Of a stretch of DNA of 64,000 nucleotides, positions 22,031 to 32,299 are shown piece by piece. The notes under the pieces were generated by a model. The model worked only from the letters and a program-made list of their open reading frames with translations. It did not search any database and was not told where the DNA came from. The position numbers and the translations under genes are program-made. The DNA is from Halichondria panicea (taxonomy: Eukaryota; Porifera; Demospongiae; Suberitida; Halichondriidae), in contig NC_087391.1 of NCBI RefSeq assembly GCF_963675165.1, positions 577,001 through 641,000 on the forward strand, given 5' to 3'. Position 1 is the stretch's first letter, and each line of letters opens with the position of its first letter.

Positions 22031-22543
22031 ATGAATAGCGGACTACTTCTGCTGCTGGTTGCAGCCCTCTACACTTCAGGGTGTGTGAATGCTGTTGATA
22101 TCACTGTCACTGATACCGAGAAAGCAGTAAAAGCTGCTTATGACCTCTTTACTGGTCGAACGACGAATCAAAAAGACTACTCTACTGTAATTACACTTGA
22201 TAGTAACGAAAATGTTGCTGTAACTTGCAAATATTATAAAAAATCAGCGTTTAATTGTAACTTACCCAAGGGATATTTGCTGCCAGAGACGGAAACTAAT
22301 CAAGTAGGAACCTGGTTCGTCAAAAACATTGCTAAAGTCTATGGAGTATACCAAACACCAGTGGATAAAAACTACGGTGGTTGTTATGCCAACCTGAAGG
22401 ATCAAGATTTTTACGGAGGAGGCAAGAAGTACGAATTGTTCAACTATCACATTGAGGTTAAACCGGGGGAAAAGAGCGGTTGTAAACAGGACAGCCTCGA
22501 ATCCAAACTATTGAGGATGCTTCTTTCTCGTATACTTCAGTGA
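22031..22543 (+). CDS. Small secreted protein, family not recognised
   Basis: Single exon of 170 aa. The first ATG is 22031; the frame reaches 22025 only through a TTG. A signal peptide (MNSGLLLLLVAALYTSGCVN, then A) precedes a mature domain of about 149 aa with four cysteines (VTCKYYKKSAFNC, GGCYANL, SGCKQD), enough for two disulfides, and a basic helix-like end (LESKLLRMLLSRILQ). A TATATAG stretch lies near 21962, about 65 nt upstream of the ATG. The mutated paralogue at 18852-19330 lost exactly one cysteine from each of the two C-terminal motifs, suggesting those two pair. I know no matching family; an extracellular role is inferred only from the signal peptide. Confidence 0.75.
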   Translation: MNSGLLLLLVAALYTSGCVNAVDITVTDTEKAVKAAYDLFTGRTTNQKDYSTVITLDSNENVAVTCKYYKKSAFNCNLPKGYLLPETETNQVGTWFVKNIAKVYGVYQTPVDKNYGGCYANLKDQDFYGGGKKYELFNYHIEVKPGEKSGCKQDSLESKLLRMLLSRILQ

Positions 22544-24115
22544 AGCCGCTAATACTGGGTTGAGGAGAATTTTGTAGAGCGTCTATATGTATAGTTACTA
22601 CTTAACCCATTGGACAACTTGGGTAGTTAGTTTAGCTTATAATAATTATTATGCCAAATTAGATAATTATGTTCATTTTAGTTCAAGTGAGTGTATGCAT
22701 AATTATGATGAACACTATTAAACAGTGGTGTATTATGGTTTTAATTGAATTGGCCAATTAAAAATTATGTTAATCTAACTGGGACATTTATTTTTAAGCC
22801 GTGTCACTATGGCCGTGGAATTATGGCATAGTGTGGCTCTCTTACTCGATGCATGTTTTTGGTTCTTTTTCGGTCAATCCTACTAATAACGTTGCAAACA
22901 TTTAAATCCTTTGTGTGTCTGGTTCCCTTTCTTTTTGCTGTAATTCTTCCCCTTAAAAAGTTGACATGCTTAGTCTGCCAGTTTAATAGCTCTTTGTTTT
23001 TTTACACTGTTTTTTAAGGTTTCAGACTCAGAAGTTTGCTAGGTGCATGTATCCACACTTTATACCTAATTATAATTATTCACAATAATTATTTTGCTAC
23101 AGATATGATGATGTAACTCATCACACACACGTTCTGTCACATGCAGGCAAGGTCCAAACTATACGGAGAGCACATACAAGCACAAGATGTAGGTGCAGGA
23201 GGGAAAGCCAGCTGACACATCCTCTTCTATATAATTATACCATTGAGAGGTAGCCACCAGACCAACTGTTAGCCGCTCCAAACGATACCGGTGCACCAAT
23301 TTAACAAGACGGAGGGCCAAGTAATCCACTTGGGCAAAGCTCCATCCACTCCATCAATAGCGCTAGCCTGAAACAGTACAATACCGACCAGCTACATGCA
23401 ATGGATAGATGTGAGGTCGGGGAGAGTGTACAAAGTGTGATCAGTAGTCGTGAGAGCAATGGAGATTACATTGATTTCAGTGGATCCGTTGCTCTTGGTT
23501 TTGCCACCTGTGCGCATGCACGGGGTGAATGCTAACATCTTATTTACTACCTAAATCATTTTGCTGTAGGGGTGATACTGATACAGTGAATATAGAGATG
23601 AGAACTGATCATGACTGGTCGTACTGTAATGGAGGTGGTGACTAGCTGAGTTTGTGTTGTTTATGTAATCAATTATGGAATCTGAAGAATTTTCATTGGT
23701 TGAACGTGTTTAAGTTTCAACAGTCATAACTTTTGCTTTGATGATCGATAATTATTCTGAAAGCTTAGAAAGAGACCATTCACCATAATTTGGTTTTTTT
23801 CGCCCTTGGACCATGAGTTATTCACTTAAAGATGTTTTTCTGTTGCAATTGGATCCACGGAACTCAAGTTTATATGGCAACTGAAAGAGTTCCGGAGCCA
23901 TTAATTACACGAGGGGCAGTTGTGTACTTCTCCAGTGAAGCAGTATAGGAAATCTACTGATGACATTGCTTAAATAAAACTATAGTCATTATTATACCTG
24001 CATACATTATTGCTGAATATAAACATTATTGTGTTACAAGAACAACAAACTTGGGGATGATGAAAACAAGTGATCAGTACAAGAGTAGACTGTGAATTAC
24101 TTAGCAACAAGTGAG

Positions 24116-26122
24116 CTAGCTTTTGTGAATGTTCAGAGTCAGTTGAAGGTAGAGAGGCTTAGCTGAGAGCAGCGACAACTTCTTGCGATGGAAATCAGTT
24201 GGTTTTTTGTAACTGCATCGAAAAATGAAATATTTAATTACAATTATAACCGTACAATTCTTAGCAACCCATAAAAACTTTATCATTTTTATAATGTGTA
24301 TGCACATTGTAATGCTAAAGGCTCACATTTCCAGAGCAGCCTTGCCAGGTTTGATTTCGTCCATTTCCATGAAAGAGAAGCACTTGGTACTGACTCTCTT
24401 CTTGTTCGGCTTGTAATGCTTGAACTCAAAGAAGATGGCCGCTCCCTCCGGCAGCTCCTCTAGTGGTGATCGTATCAACACTGACACACCAAACTGGATG
24501 TGGGAGCCCTCTTTCTGATTGGCTAGCGGAGTGTCCTGGGACACCTCTATGTCATCGCCATGGAAATCTGAAGAACAAAGAGTGGGTTTCAGATTTAAAG
24601 CGACAAATCGATCAGTTGTAGAATGTAAATAATTTATATTGTATATGTAAAATTAATATAATTATTGTATATCACCATTGCTAACACTACCAGGCCAATA
24701 GCTACATGTACAGTGGCATAGCCACTACGACCAAGTTGTTCTTTGTGTGATATGGCTTAGGTTGTCTCACTTTTAACACTGACACTGATGTAAGGGTCGA
24801 GGTAGTATTGAGGATCTTTGATACCAAACTTGTCAATGGAGATGGTGAGGTAGTTGAGACCGGGTAGCATATCACGACTTGTTATCAGACTGCCAGCTGC
24901 AAAACAAACACCATGGTTACACAACATACACACTAAACATCTATGTACACCATGATTAGTGTGTATGTTATTGATAGCTTTCAGTTCTCTACTCTTGATT
25001 GTAGCTATACACAGATATATACAAGCATTGGTAAGCAGTTCCAACAGCAAATGAAAACGTTATATTGCTTATCTTCCAAATGTAGTTATACAAACAATAG
25101 CAAAGATAAGAAAATCCCACAAGGATTATAGACAGACATTTGCTCAGGGCCGGTGGACCTTCAGCGAGTACTGGAGGCCCATCCTCCTTGCTTGCCACGC
25201 CCCCTTCTGCAGGAGGTATAATATCGCTGAGATCTGCCTCCATATCCGACACACTCACTGATCTCTCTCCGAGGCCCTGCAGAGCTGAGGGCATGGAGGG
25301 AATTATTGTACAATCACATAAAATATACAATGAGTTCACTACAATCATTATTTATATCTGCACAGCAGATGTTGCATATCAACAAATGTAAGAAGCTGGC
25401 AACACACTCTTGAGTAGGAAACACACTCTTGAGTAGGTATTATTCGGTAGCAGACAATATAAACTATCACCTACCTGTTATGATTCGGTTGATGCAAGTG
25501 TAAGTGGAGGCACTGGAATCTTGCACTGAAGAGAGGTCTTGAAGACTCCTCCCCCTCTGTTGCAGAGCAGCTGCAATCCTCCACAACAAGAGCTATGATG
25601 GAGAGATGGTGACCTAGTAGTACCTCATGATGACGATGATGGGACTTACCTTCTCTTTGTGGGAGAACACGTCGGATTCTGGTGTAGACAATTGCTCTAG
25701 TTTGTGCGAAGCTCTGTATATTAAAAAACACGCACATAATTAACTACAGAGCACTGTTAATAGCGTTCAATAATATTATTATGAACAATGGCTTCAATAA
25801 ATATAATAACAATAATAATAATTAAACACACCAGAATAAAGGTGTACATGTATGTACAGGTATGTAAAAGATTATGTATAGACAATCAGCAGTGCTAGTG
25901 CAGTGCAGTGAGTCACAGCAGATATTATTATATTATTCTACTCAGTTCTCAACATTCATTGCATTGGCACTACTGACATTAGACTTAGTAAGTAATGCTA
26001 TGGCCTGTGTCTCACTTGACGAGTTCCTCAGATGCCTCCAGAACCATCCCCCATTGCTCCAGCTCAGAGCAGCGCTGCAGAATGCTCACCAACTCAAGCA
26101 CAGTCTTTTTCAACTCACACAT
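24116..26122 (-). CDS. AIDA: Axin interactor, dorsalization-associated protein (AIDA)
   Basis: Seven exons: 26016-26122, 25650-25713, 25475-25592, 25138-25284, 24771-24896, 24327-24567, 24116-24212; 299 aa in frame (human about 306). AIDA binds axin and blocks its JNK activation; its C-terminal C2-like domain binds membranes. The N-terminal helical part is weakly conserved (LVSILQRCSELEQWGMVLEA). The C2 part is strong: IDKFGIKDPQYYLDPYISVS, GAAIFFEFKHYKPNKKR, STKCFSFMEMDEIKPG and YKKPTDFHRKKLSLLSAKPL. The last intron and last exon lie inside the duplicated block, so a second copy of this exon exists at 20591-20687. Divergent from TrpRS with 103 bp between the ATGs. The exact start is less certain than the rest. 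Confidence 0.92.
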
Positions 26123-26225
26123 CTCTGCAAGTAAGGAGGCGGGGCTCCAGAGCAAAAATGTGGGCGGGGCTAAACTTAACCGCACACGTGGATTTTTTAT
26201 AGAAGAGAGAACAAAGCAAAGCATC
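26123..26225. promoter_or_regulatory. Bidirectional promoter AIDA/WARS1 with GC boxes
   Basis: Only 103 bp separate the start codons. The spacer holds two GC boxes (GAGGCGGGGCTCC near 26136 and GTGGGCGGGGCTA near 26160) and an E-box-like CACGTG (26186). GC-box recognition by Sp/KLF factors is known in animals; shared use here is inferred. Confidence 0.65.
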
Positions 26226-28240
26226 ATGGCGGAGGAAGTTAGTCAGAGTACAGGGGTAGAGGAGGTAAAGACAGGCGATGAAGAGCAAGTGGTGACACCG
26301 TGGGTGGCCCATGCTGGCACGGGGGATAAGGGCATCGACTATGAGAAACTGATCAGTGAGTTTCAATGCATAATTGTATGATTGCATCATCTGTTTACCC
26401 TGGCCCTAATGTTGTGTTATCATCGTAGGACAGTTTGGGAGTCAAAGGATCAATGACGAACTCCTGCAGAAAATTGAGGCTGTCACGAAGAAGAAACCTC
26501 ACCACTTCCTCCGAAGAGGCATATTCTTCTCACACAGGTTGGTCTTTACTAGTATATTGTAGGACATTACTGACTGATTGACTGTGTTGTGTGTTCACAC
26601 AGAGACGTGGAGGGTATACTGGATGCATATGCTAACAACAAGCCGTTCTACCTGTACACTGGTCGAGGGCCGTCCTCTGAGTCCATGCATTTGGGCCACC
26701 TCATCCCCTTCATGTTCACAAAGTAAGACACCAATCCTCCCCCCATCTCCACACACACACTTCCACACCCCTCACACTTTACACACCCACACAGGTACCT
26801 CCAGGATGTGTTTGACGTGCCTCTTGTGGTCCAGATGACGGACGATGAGAAGTTCCTCTGGAAGGACCTCACTGTAGAGGAGGCAAACAGACTAGCCTTT
26901 GAGAATGCCAAGGACATCATTGCCTGCGGGTTCGACATTAAGAAGACCTTCATTTTCTCTGATATAGAGTACATAAGGTGGGTACATTGTCCCGTAATTT
27001 AGATGGCCACACGACATAGAATAATAATAATAATATGACTACAGTGCATAGTTGGACTGTGAGAGTCTTTTGTTGGGTCTATTTTGTGAAGGCGTGTTAG
27101 GAATTTATTTCAGCAGGTTTTAAAACAATCTCTCTGCAGTTCTGAGCCCAACTTTTACAAGAACATCCTCCGAGCACAGAAGTGTGTCACCACTAACCAA
27201 GCCAAGGGCATCTTTGGTTTCCAAGACACTGACTGCATCGGCAAGATCAGCTTTCCTGCCATCCAAGCTGTTCCAGCTTTCAGCACCACCTTTCCCAAGA
27301 TATTCGGCAGCAAGAAAGATGTCCAATGTCTCATCCCCTGCGCCATTGACCAGGTTAGTACTTGTTAGTACTCAGGTGCATTCTCTATATTTATACTAGG
27401 TGTGTGTATGCCTGCCTGCAGGAATCACCACTTGGGCTACAGTGTGCTCTCTAGCTAGTATAGTTATAACCAAGAGTTGTTATAACTTCCTGTGATTAAG
27501 TACCTTCACTGTCACTCACAATGTTTGCTCCTCCTCAGGATCCATACTTTAGAATGACGCGTGATATAGCTCCCAGACTTGGTTTTCACAAGCCGGCCAT
27601 CATCCACTCCTCGTTCTTTCCTGCCCTCCAAGGTCCGCAGTCCAAGATGTCCGCCTCTGACCCCACCTCCTCCATCTTCCTAGTCGACTCCATGAATGAC
27701 ATAAAACAAAAGGTTGGCATAGCAATAGTGACGTTAATTTTTGCTTTATTCCTTGTCTTTCCAGATCAACAAGTATGCCTTCTCTGGTGGGCGTGACACT
27801 AAGGAGGAGCACGAGCGACTGGGGGGGAACACGGACATTGACGTCTCCTATCAGTACCTGACCTTCTTCCTTGAGGACGATGAGAAACTGGCCCACATCA
27901 AACAGGTCCATACCTCAGAATGTATACTCTACAGTCGGGGACGATTGTGCTGTGTCCCTTGCTTGTAGAGACGTATCTTTGGAACTACTATACACATTTC
28001 AAGAGCCTTTACTAGCTAACTAACTCACGATAATAAAATTATATTGAGTACATTATTGAAGCCCCTCCCCTCCAGGAGTATGAGGCCGGCCGCCTCCTGT
28101 CTGGTCACCTCAAGAAGGAGCTCATCTCCGTCCTGCAAGCAATGGTGACCGAGCACCAGGAGAGGAGGAAGACTGTCACTGACGACATGGTGCGCACCTT
28201 CATGACCCAGCGACCTTTGAACTTTAAGTTGGCTAGTTAG
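26226..28240 (+). CDS. WARS1: Tryptophanyl-tRNA synthetase, cytosolic
   Basis: Eight exons: 26226-26355, 26429-26537, 26603-26722, 26795-26977, 27140-27353, 27539-27712, 27765-27905, 28076-28240; 411 aa. A class I aminoacyl-tRNA synthetase that charges tRNA-Trp with tryptophan. The HIGH-type signature reads [10 protein letters not shown] and the KMSKS-type loop reads [36 protein letters not shown] and the C-terminal RPLNFKLAS agree with the eukaryotic cytosolic enzyme. The N-terminal WHEP domain of vertebrates is absent, so the protein resembles the short (mini-TrpRS) form. Transcription probably starts in the GC-box region shared with AIDA. An AATAAA follows the stop by 12 nt. Confidence 0.96.
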
Positions 28241-28251
28241 TGAACTTTTGA

Positions 28252-28257
28252 AATAAA
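28252..28257 (+). terminator. Polyadenylation signal of WARS1
   Basis: AATAAA 12 nt after the stop codon at 28240, a canonical animal poly(A) signal. It implies a very short 3' UTR and fits the tight convergent spacing with the folate-receptor-like gene (197 bp between stops). Confidence 0.6.
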
Positions 28258-28437
28258 GAGATTTTATGATATAATCGATTCAACAATCAGAACAATTATG
28301 TATACAATTGATTATGTCATGCTACGTATAAAATACAAAAAATTATAAACTTCAAAAATTAGAATTGATCGATGTCATTTAAATGATTGGCCTAAATTTG
28401 TTCTATCAATTTTGAGCGTTTGTGTAATATTGTCCAC

Positions 28438-28707
28438 CTATAGGAGCACTGTGGCCACGCCCATTGTCACGAGGGTCACAAGGGCACTCCACACACTCAG
28501 GCCACGCCCCCCACACGTAGCCGCCTCCACAGTGTTCACGGCATCACCAAATATGTTGTTGAGGGCGACTTCGTTGGGGCTGGGTTGGTCTACATTCCAC
28601 GAGATGGTCATACACTCTCTATCAGGATCAGTGGACGAGGTGTTGGAGTAGACAAAAGATGGTCCCCACAGCATCTCACACAAACCCTTCCCACTCCCGT
28701 ACACGTC

Positions 28708-28749
<42 letters not shown>

Positions 28750-29434
28750 TGGGTGTGTGTGGGTGTGGGTGTGTGTGTGTGTGTGTGTGGGTGTGGGTGT
28801 GTGTGTGTGTGTGAGGGTATACAAGAAGTACCATTTGTGTGGGAGAAATTGTGTCAACTGTTCGCGTTACTAGCTCAAACGGAATGCTCACTTAAATTAA
28901 TCTTTAAAAAGGTTGGCATCTGATGCCCTAATATTAAACTTAGTGGTGGATCCTTGAGACCTTGTATCATCCTATCTAGTTAGGCAAGCAAAAAAAAAAG
29001 AAAAAAAAGGAGAACAAAAGAGCAAACAGGTATAAAAAGCAAACAGATGCCCGACCTTGAGAGTCGAGAATGATGGGTTAAAGAGTCTTTAACGGTGCAC
29101 CAACCCTCCCCATTCATCTGTTGCATTCAGACCAACTAGTATACTGAATAATTATTGTAAGCTATTCACTTGGGGCCATGCTGATTGTAACATTCGATGT
29201 AATGCTGACATAAAGTATAGAACTTATATTAGACTTGATATTGGCTGCTGTAATACTTCAACTTAGCTTGTGCATGGCTGTGTGCTTGTGTACTAAATCG
29301 AGGCTTAATTTATAAGGTACAGGCCTGTATTGTCTGGGCCAGGTTTTTGATAATGGGGATGGGTCTATGTGGTTCTTCTAGGTGGCAAACACCATATAAT
29401 CATTAACCTCTAATTTTGGTTCTTAAATAGATAG

Positions 29435-29499
<65 letters not shown>

Positions 29500-30901
29500 G
29501 TGTGTGGGGGGGGGAGTGTTAGCTCAATGTAACATTCATACCAGAAATGTGTAGAAGCAGCGAGTAGCTATATATAGAGTAGAAGCAATATTGAATGTTA
29601 CAGTGACAAAAAAAATAAGTATTCAGACTGAGTGAAATATTCTACTCTTTTGACAGATTATTTCTTAATCAAAAACTGTACGCTATATATTCTAAGCAAC
29701 GACTCTCGAGTAGTTAAGGCAGATATAAGTGAGAGCCCTTCAACTTACGAGAAGGTCCTACAAGACGAGGAGTTGATACAGAGATTCTTCTCATTGACAT
29801 AGAGCCAGTCACTGATCCAGTTAGTGGCACAGGTCATGTCTGCCGCACACGCATCGTACCACTCGTCACAGAACTCCCTGCACACTGGCAACTGGAGGAC
29901 GGCACTCGTGTAGTTGGGGTTCCGCCAGTGAGCCACATTAGGGGAGCATCTGAGGAGGCGGAGGGGAGAGTGGACTTACCAGTGTGGTAGCTAGACTAAT
30001 CTATCTATAATAATGTGGCAGTGTGGTAGCTAGACTAATCTATCTACAATAATGTGGCAGTGTGGTAGCTAGACTAATCTATCTACAATAATGTGGCAGT
30101 GTGGTAGCTAGACTATATCTACAAAGATTGATAGGATTGCAATACACATGCTACTACAATACAGTAGGTGCATGCATTTCAAGAGTGAGCTTTAATACAT
30201 TGATTACATGTACACACCCCTCTTGCATCAACCTGACTAAGTGCTGACAGTAAACACTGATTACCTAACCCTACTCCCTAGTGTGCATGGAGAATGTAAC
30301 TCTGAGAGATCTCACCTATAGAAGCATTCCATATTGACAAAGTAGTCATGACAACGATCGGACAGATTCCCGCAATGGTCCCACCTAAACCCATCCACAT
30401 CAGTGACTCGAGGTGTGTCCAGTTGTTCTGTGAACTCAGCCGTACAGCATGTCTCATCCCTCCACTGGAAGCAGGCCTTGTAGTCTGGGCCCTCAGGCTC
30501 TGGACATGCCAGCTCCTTGTGCTTGTCCCCTGGGAGACACTCACCTGCATGTACACACCACGGGAATATTAATAAAAGAGTGGGTGTATTTTACAGGGTC
30601 TAATGCACACAACGCATGTTCAGGACGAGCTAAAAACATGAATAACGAGCTGTATTACCATGAATAATAAAATGATAACGAGCTAGCTAGCCCCTGCTCT
30701 GTTATCAATTGCAACCATCTACACAGTCACTCCAAAATATGATCAGAAATTCAATGCCCCATTTTATGTAATTCTAGTTGATCAGTACTGACCTGGCCTG
30801 TACTTTGTGTGGACCACACTGTGGTCATCGTCATCATGATCTGCTCCCGTCCACTGAAGCAGTAGTAGCAAGGCCAGGCACACTCGCAGCCAACCCATCA
30901 T
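28438..30901 (-). CDS. Folate-receptor-like protein, probably GPI-anchored
   Basis: Four exons: 30793-30901, 30316-30544, 29749-29949, 28438-28708; 269 aa in frame. Folate receptors are cell-surface vitamin-binding proteins with eight disulfides. Seen here: a signal peptide (WLRVCLALLLLLQWTGA), an acidic DHDDDDH stretch, then cysteine-rich exons with KACFQWRDETCCTAEF, CHDYFVNMECFYRCSPNVAH, VCREFCDEWYDACAADMTCA, TNWISDWL and a C-terminal hydrophobic tail (VWSALVTLVTMGVATVLL) that ends the protein, as in GPI-anchored members. The TCATNW motif and cysteine spacing match the folate receptor / riboflavin-binding family. Which vitamin it binds cannot be told. A CCTATAAAAG box lies about 60 nt upstream of the ATG. 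Long GT tracts and a 37-bp tandem repeat fill its introns. Confidence 0.88.
28709..28815. repeat. GT/GGGT microsatellite at a splice acceptor
   Basis: A (GT)n tract with TGGGTG interruptions directly abutting the 3' splice site of the last exon of the folate-receptor-like gene. On the transcribed strand it reads (CA)n ending CACACAG. Confidence 0.95.
29436..29500. repeat. (GT)n microsatellite
   Basis: About 60 bp of nearly perfect GT dinucleotides within the intron between exons 3 and 4 of the folate-receptor-like gene. Confidence 0.95.
29978..30118. repeat. 37-38-bp minisatellite
   Basis: Nearly four copies of CAGTGTGGTAGCTAGACTAA followed by TCTATCTACAATAATGTGG, within the second intron of the folate-receptor-like gene. 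Confidence 0.9.
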
Positions 30902-30961
30902 CACTTCTTTAGCTAGTTTTCAGTGTTGTGCAGAATATCTCGGAACAAATCAGCCTTTAAC

Positions 30962-30970
30962 TTTTATAGG
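30962..30970 (-). promoter_or_regulatory. TATA box of folate-receptor-like gene
   Basis: CCTATAAAA on the minus strand, about 60-70 nt upstream of the ATG at 30901; identical to the box upstream of the nested gene at 6549-6878. The implied 5' UTR is short. Confidence 0.6.
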
Positions 30971-31064
30971 GCTAATATACACACGGAAATAACAACTTAT
31001 TAACATGTGGTTGGACACCTATGAATATTTAATAATGTGGTCGACAACACGATGGAATGCATAC

Positions 31065-32280
31065 CAGGTGCATCAACAGGTCTAAACAACATATGCACGT
31101 ACAGCTGTTTGCATAGACCTTGCAAAATACTGCCTAAATTCCTTATCATTACCACAAAATCACCATACAATGTTGCTATGCAAACAACATGTAGTCTTGA
31201 GCAATGATGGCTTCCAGAACGTGGATGTATTCTGGCTTCAATGATGCTCAAAGAGAAACACTGGTGAAAAACCTTTGCGAATGAGCCAAATCAGCAGAAA
31301 ATGTAACCCTTTGCGATCTAACTATTGCGTTCTGGAAAGGATTATGTGTACAACCCTCGCAAAGTTCGCAAATGTTTGATGCTCGCAAAACATTCGTAAT
31401 ACAGGTAATCCTAGCTCTCTAGATTTTGCCCCTGAGCTATTAGGCTGGCCTCCAGACTATTCCCATAGTCTAGTTCTAGAAGCCATCATTGCTCTTTATA
31501 ACTACATGTATACTACATGCATGTACATGTACATGTACTATTTGTTTGCATAGCAACATTGTATGGTGGTTTGTGGTAATGGAGTGGTATTTTGCAAGGT
31601 CTGTGCAAACAGCTGTACAGCTGTTTGCATACAGCTGTTTGCATAGACCTTGCAAAATAATCAGCTCACTGCATTACCACAAAACTACAAAATCATCATA
31701 CAGTGTTGCTATGCAAACAACATGCAGTCCTGAGCAGTCTAGAAGTTGTATATGGGTACTTTTTGAGTAAACCCTTGAAAAGTACCTGCTATAAGATGGT
31801 ATCAGGAGTACTCCTGGTGGTATCAAGAGTAATGCTTTTATCTACTCTTGGTGGTATAATTATGGTGAGGTTTGAAGAAGTTTCAGGCTGAAGAAACTGT
31901 TAGTACGAAGTACCTTAAACACTAACAGATCACAAAATATTGTTTGGTGCTTATCTAGTAGAAAAATATGTTCGGACTTGACAGTCAAAACCGGTATACC
32001 GCAGTGAGCAAGTTAGTAGGTTCTTTAGTGGAACAATTTTTTGTACAGCACAAGTCTCAGCGTAAGGCGTTGGTAAACCATTCTCTACTTAAATCCTCCC
32101 GGTTCTATGAGTCTCTATATAGCCTATTTCCATGCACCATTGGTCACTTTATTTTTATTTAGTCATTGTGAATGTGAATGTACCCAATACTATTTGTTTG
32201 CATGATGGTTTTGTGGTAAGCAGTGAATGATTTAGTATTTTGCAAGGTCTATGCAAACAGCTGTACAGCCGAACAATAAA
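31065..32280. mobile_element. Foldback element cluster, family F
   Basis: This gene-free region (30902-32299) is dominated by a repeat with the words TTTGCATAGACCTTGCAAAA and TTGCTATGCAAACAACATG. At 31530-31730 the words occur as a long inverted repeat around ACAGCTGTACAGCTGT, forming a foldback of about 200 bp. Half-copies lie at 31075-31205 and 32190-32275. A separate CGCAAA-rich repeat sits at 31265-31400 with a relative near 58245-58465. No convincing gene is present. Confidence 0.65.
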
Positions 32281-32299
32281 AATATTGAGACTGAGTCCA

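Larger units (their letters stand above)
20829..24336. repeat. Segmental duplication, right copy
   Basis: A direct duplicate of 18378-20822. It contains the intact secreted-protein gene and the working last exon of AIDA, and ends inside AIDA exon 6 at CACATTTCCAGAGC. It carries sequence absent from the left copy: a TG-rich stretch near 20865-20965, extra tandem units at 21180-21440, a family D MITE, the promoter and signal-peptide region, and 22640-23285. Confidence 0.9.

Noticed and set aside
24218..24326. AIDA ending at KPGKAALEM with a stop at 24323
   Set aside because: A GTGAGC donor precedes that stop, and splicing to 24212 gives ALEIYKKPTDF, the conserved family C-terminus.
28438..28923. 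Frames rich in HTHTHT or VCVCVC around the GT tracts
   Set aside because: Microsatellite readings extended from the real folate-receptor-like exon; the splice acceptor at 28708 defines the true exon.
31000..32162. Small open frames in the gene-free foldback region
   Set aside because: They follow repeat arms, have no signal peptide or conserved pattern, and no splice-consistent extension.
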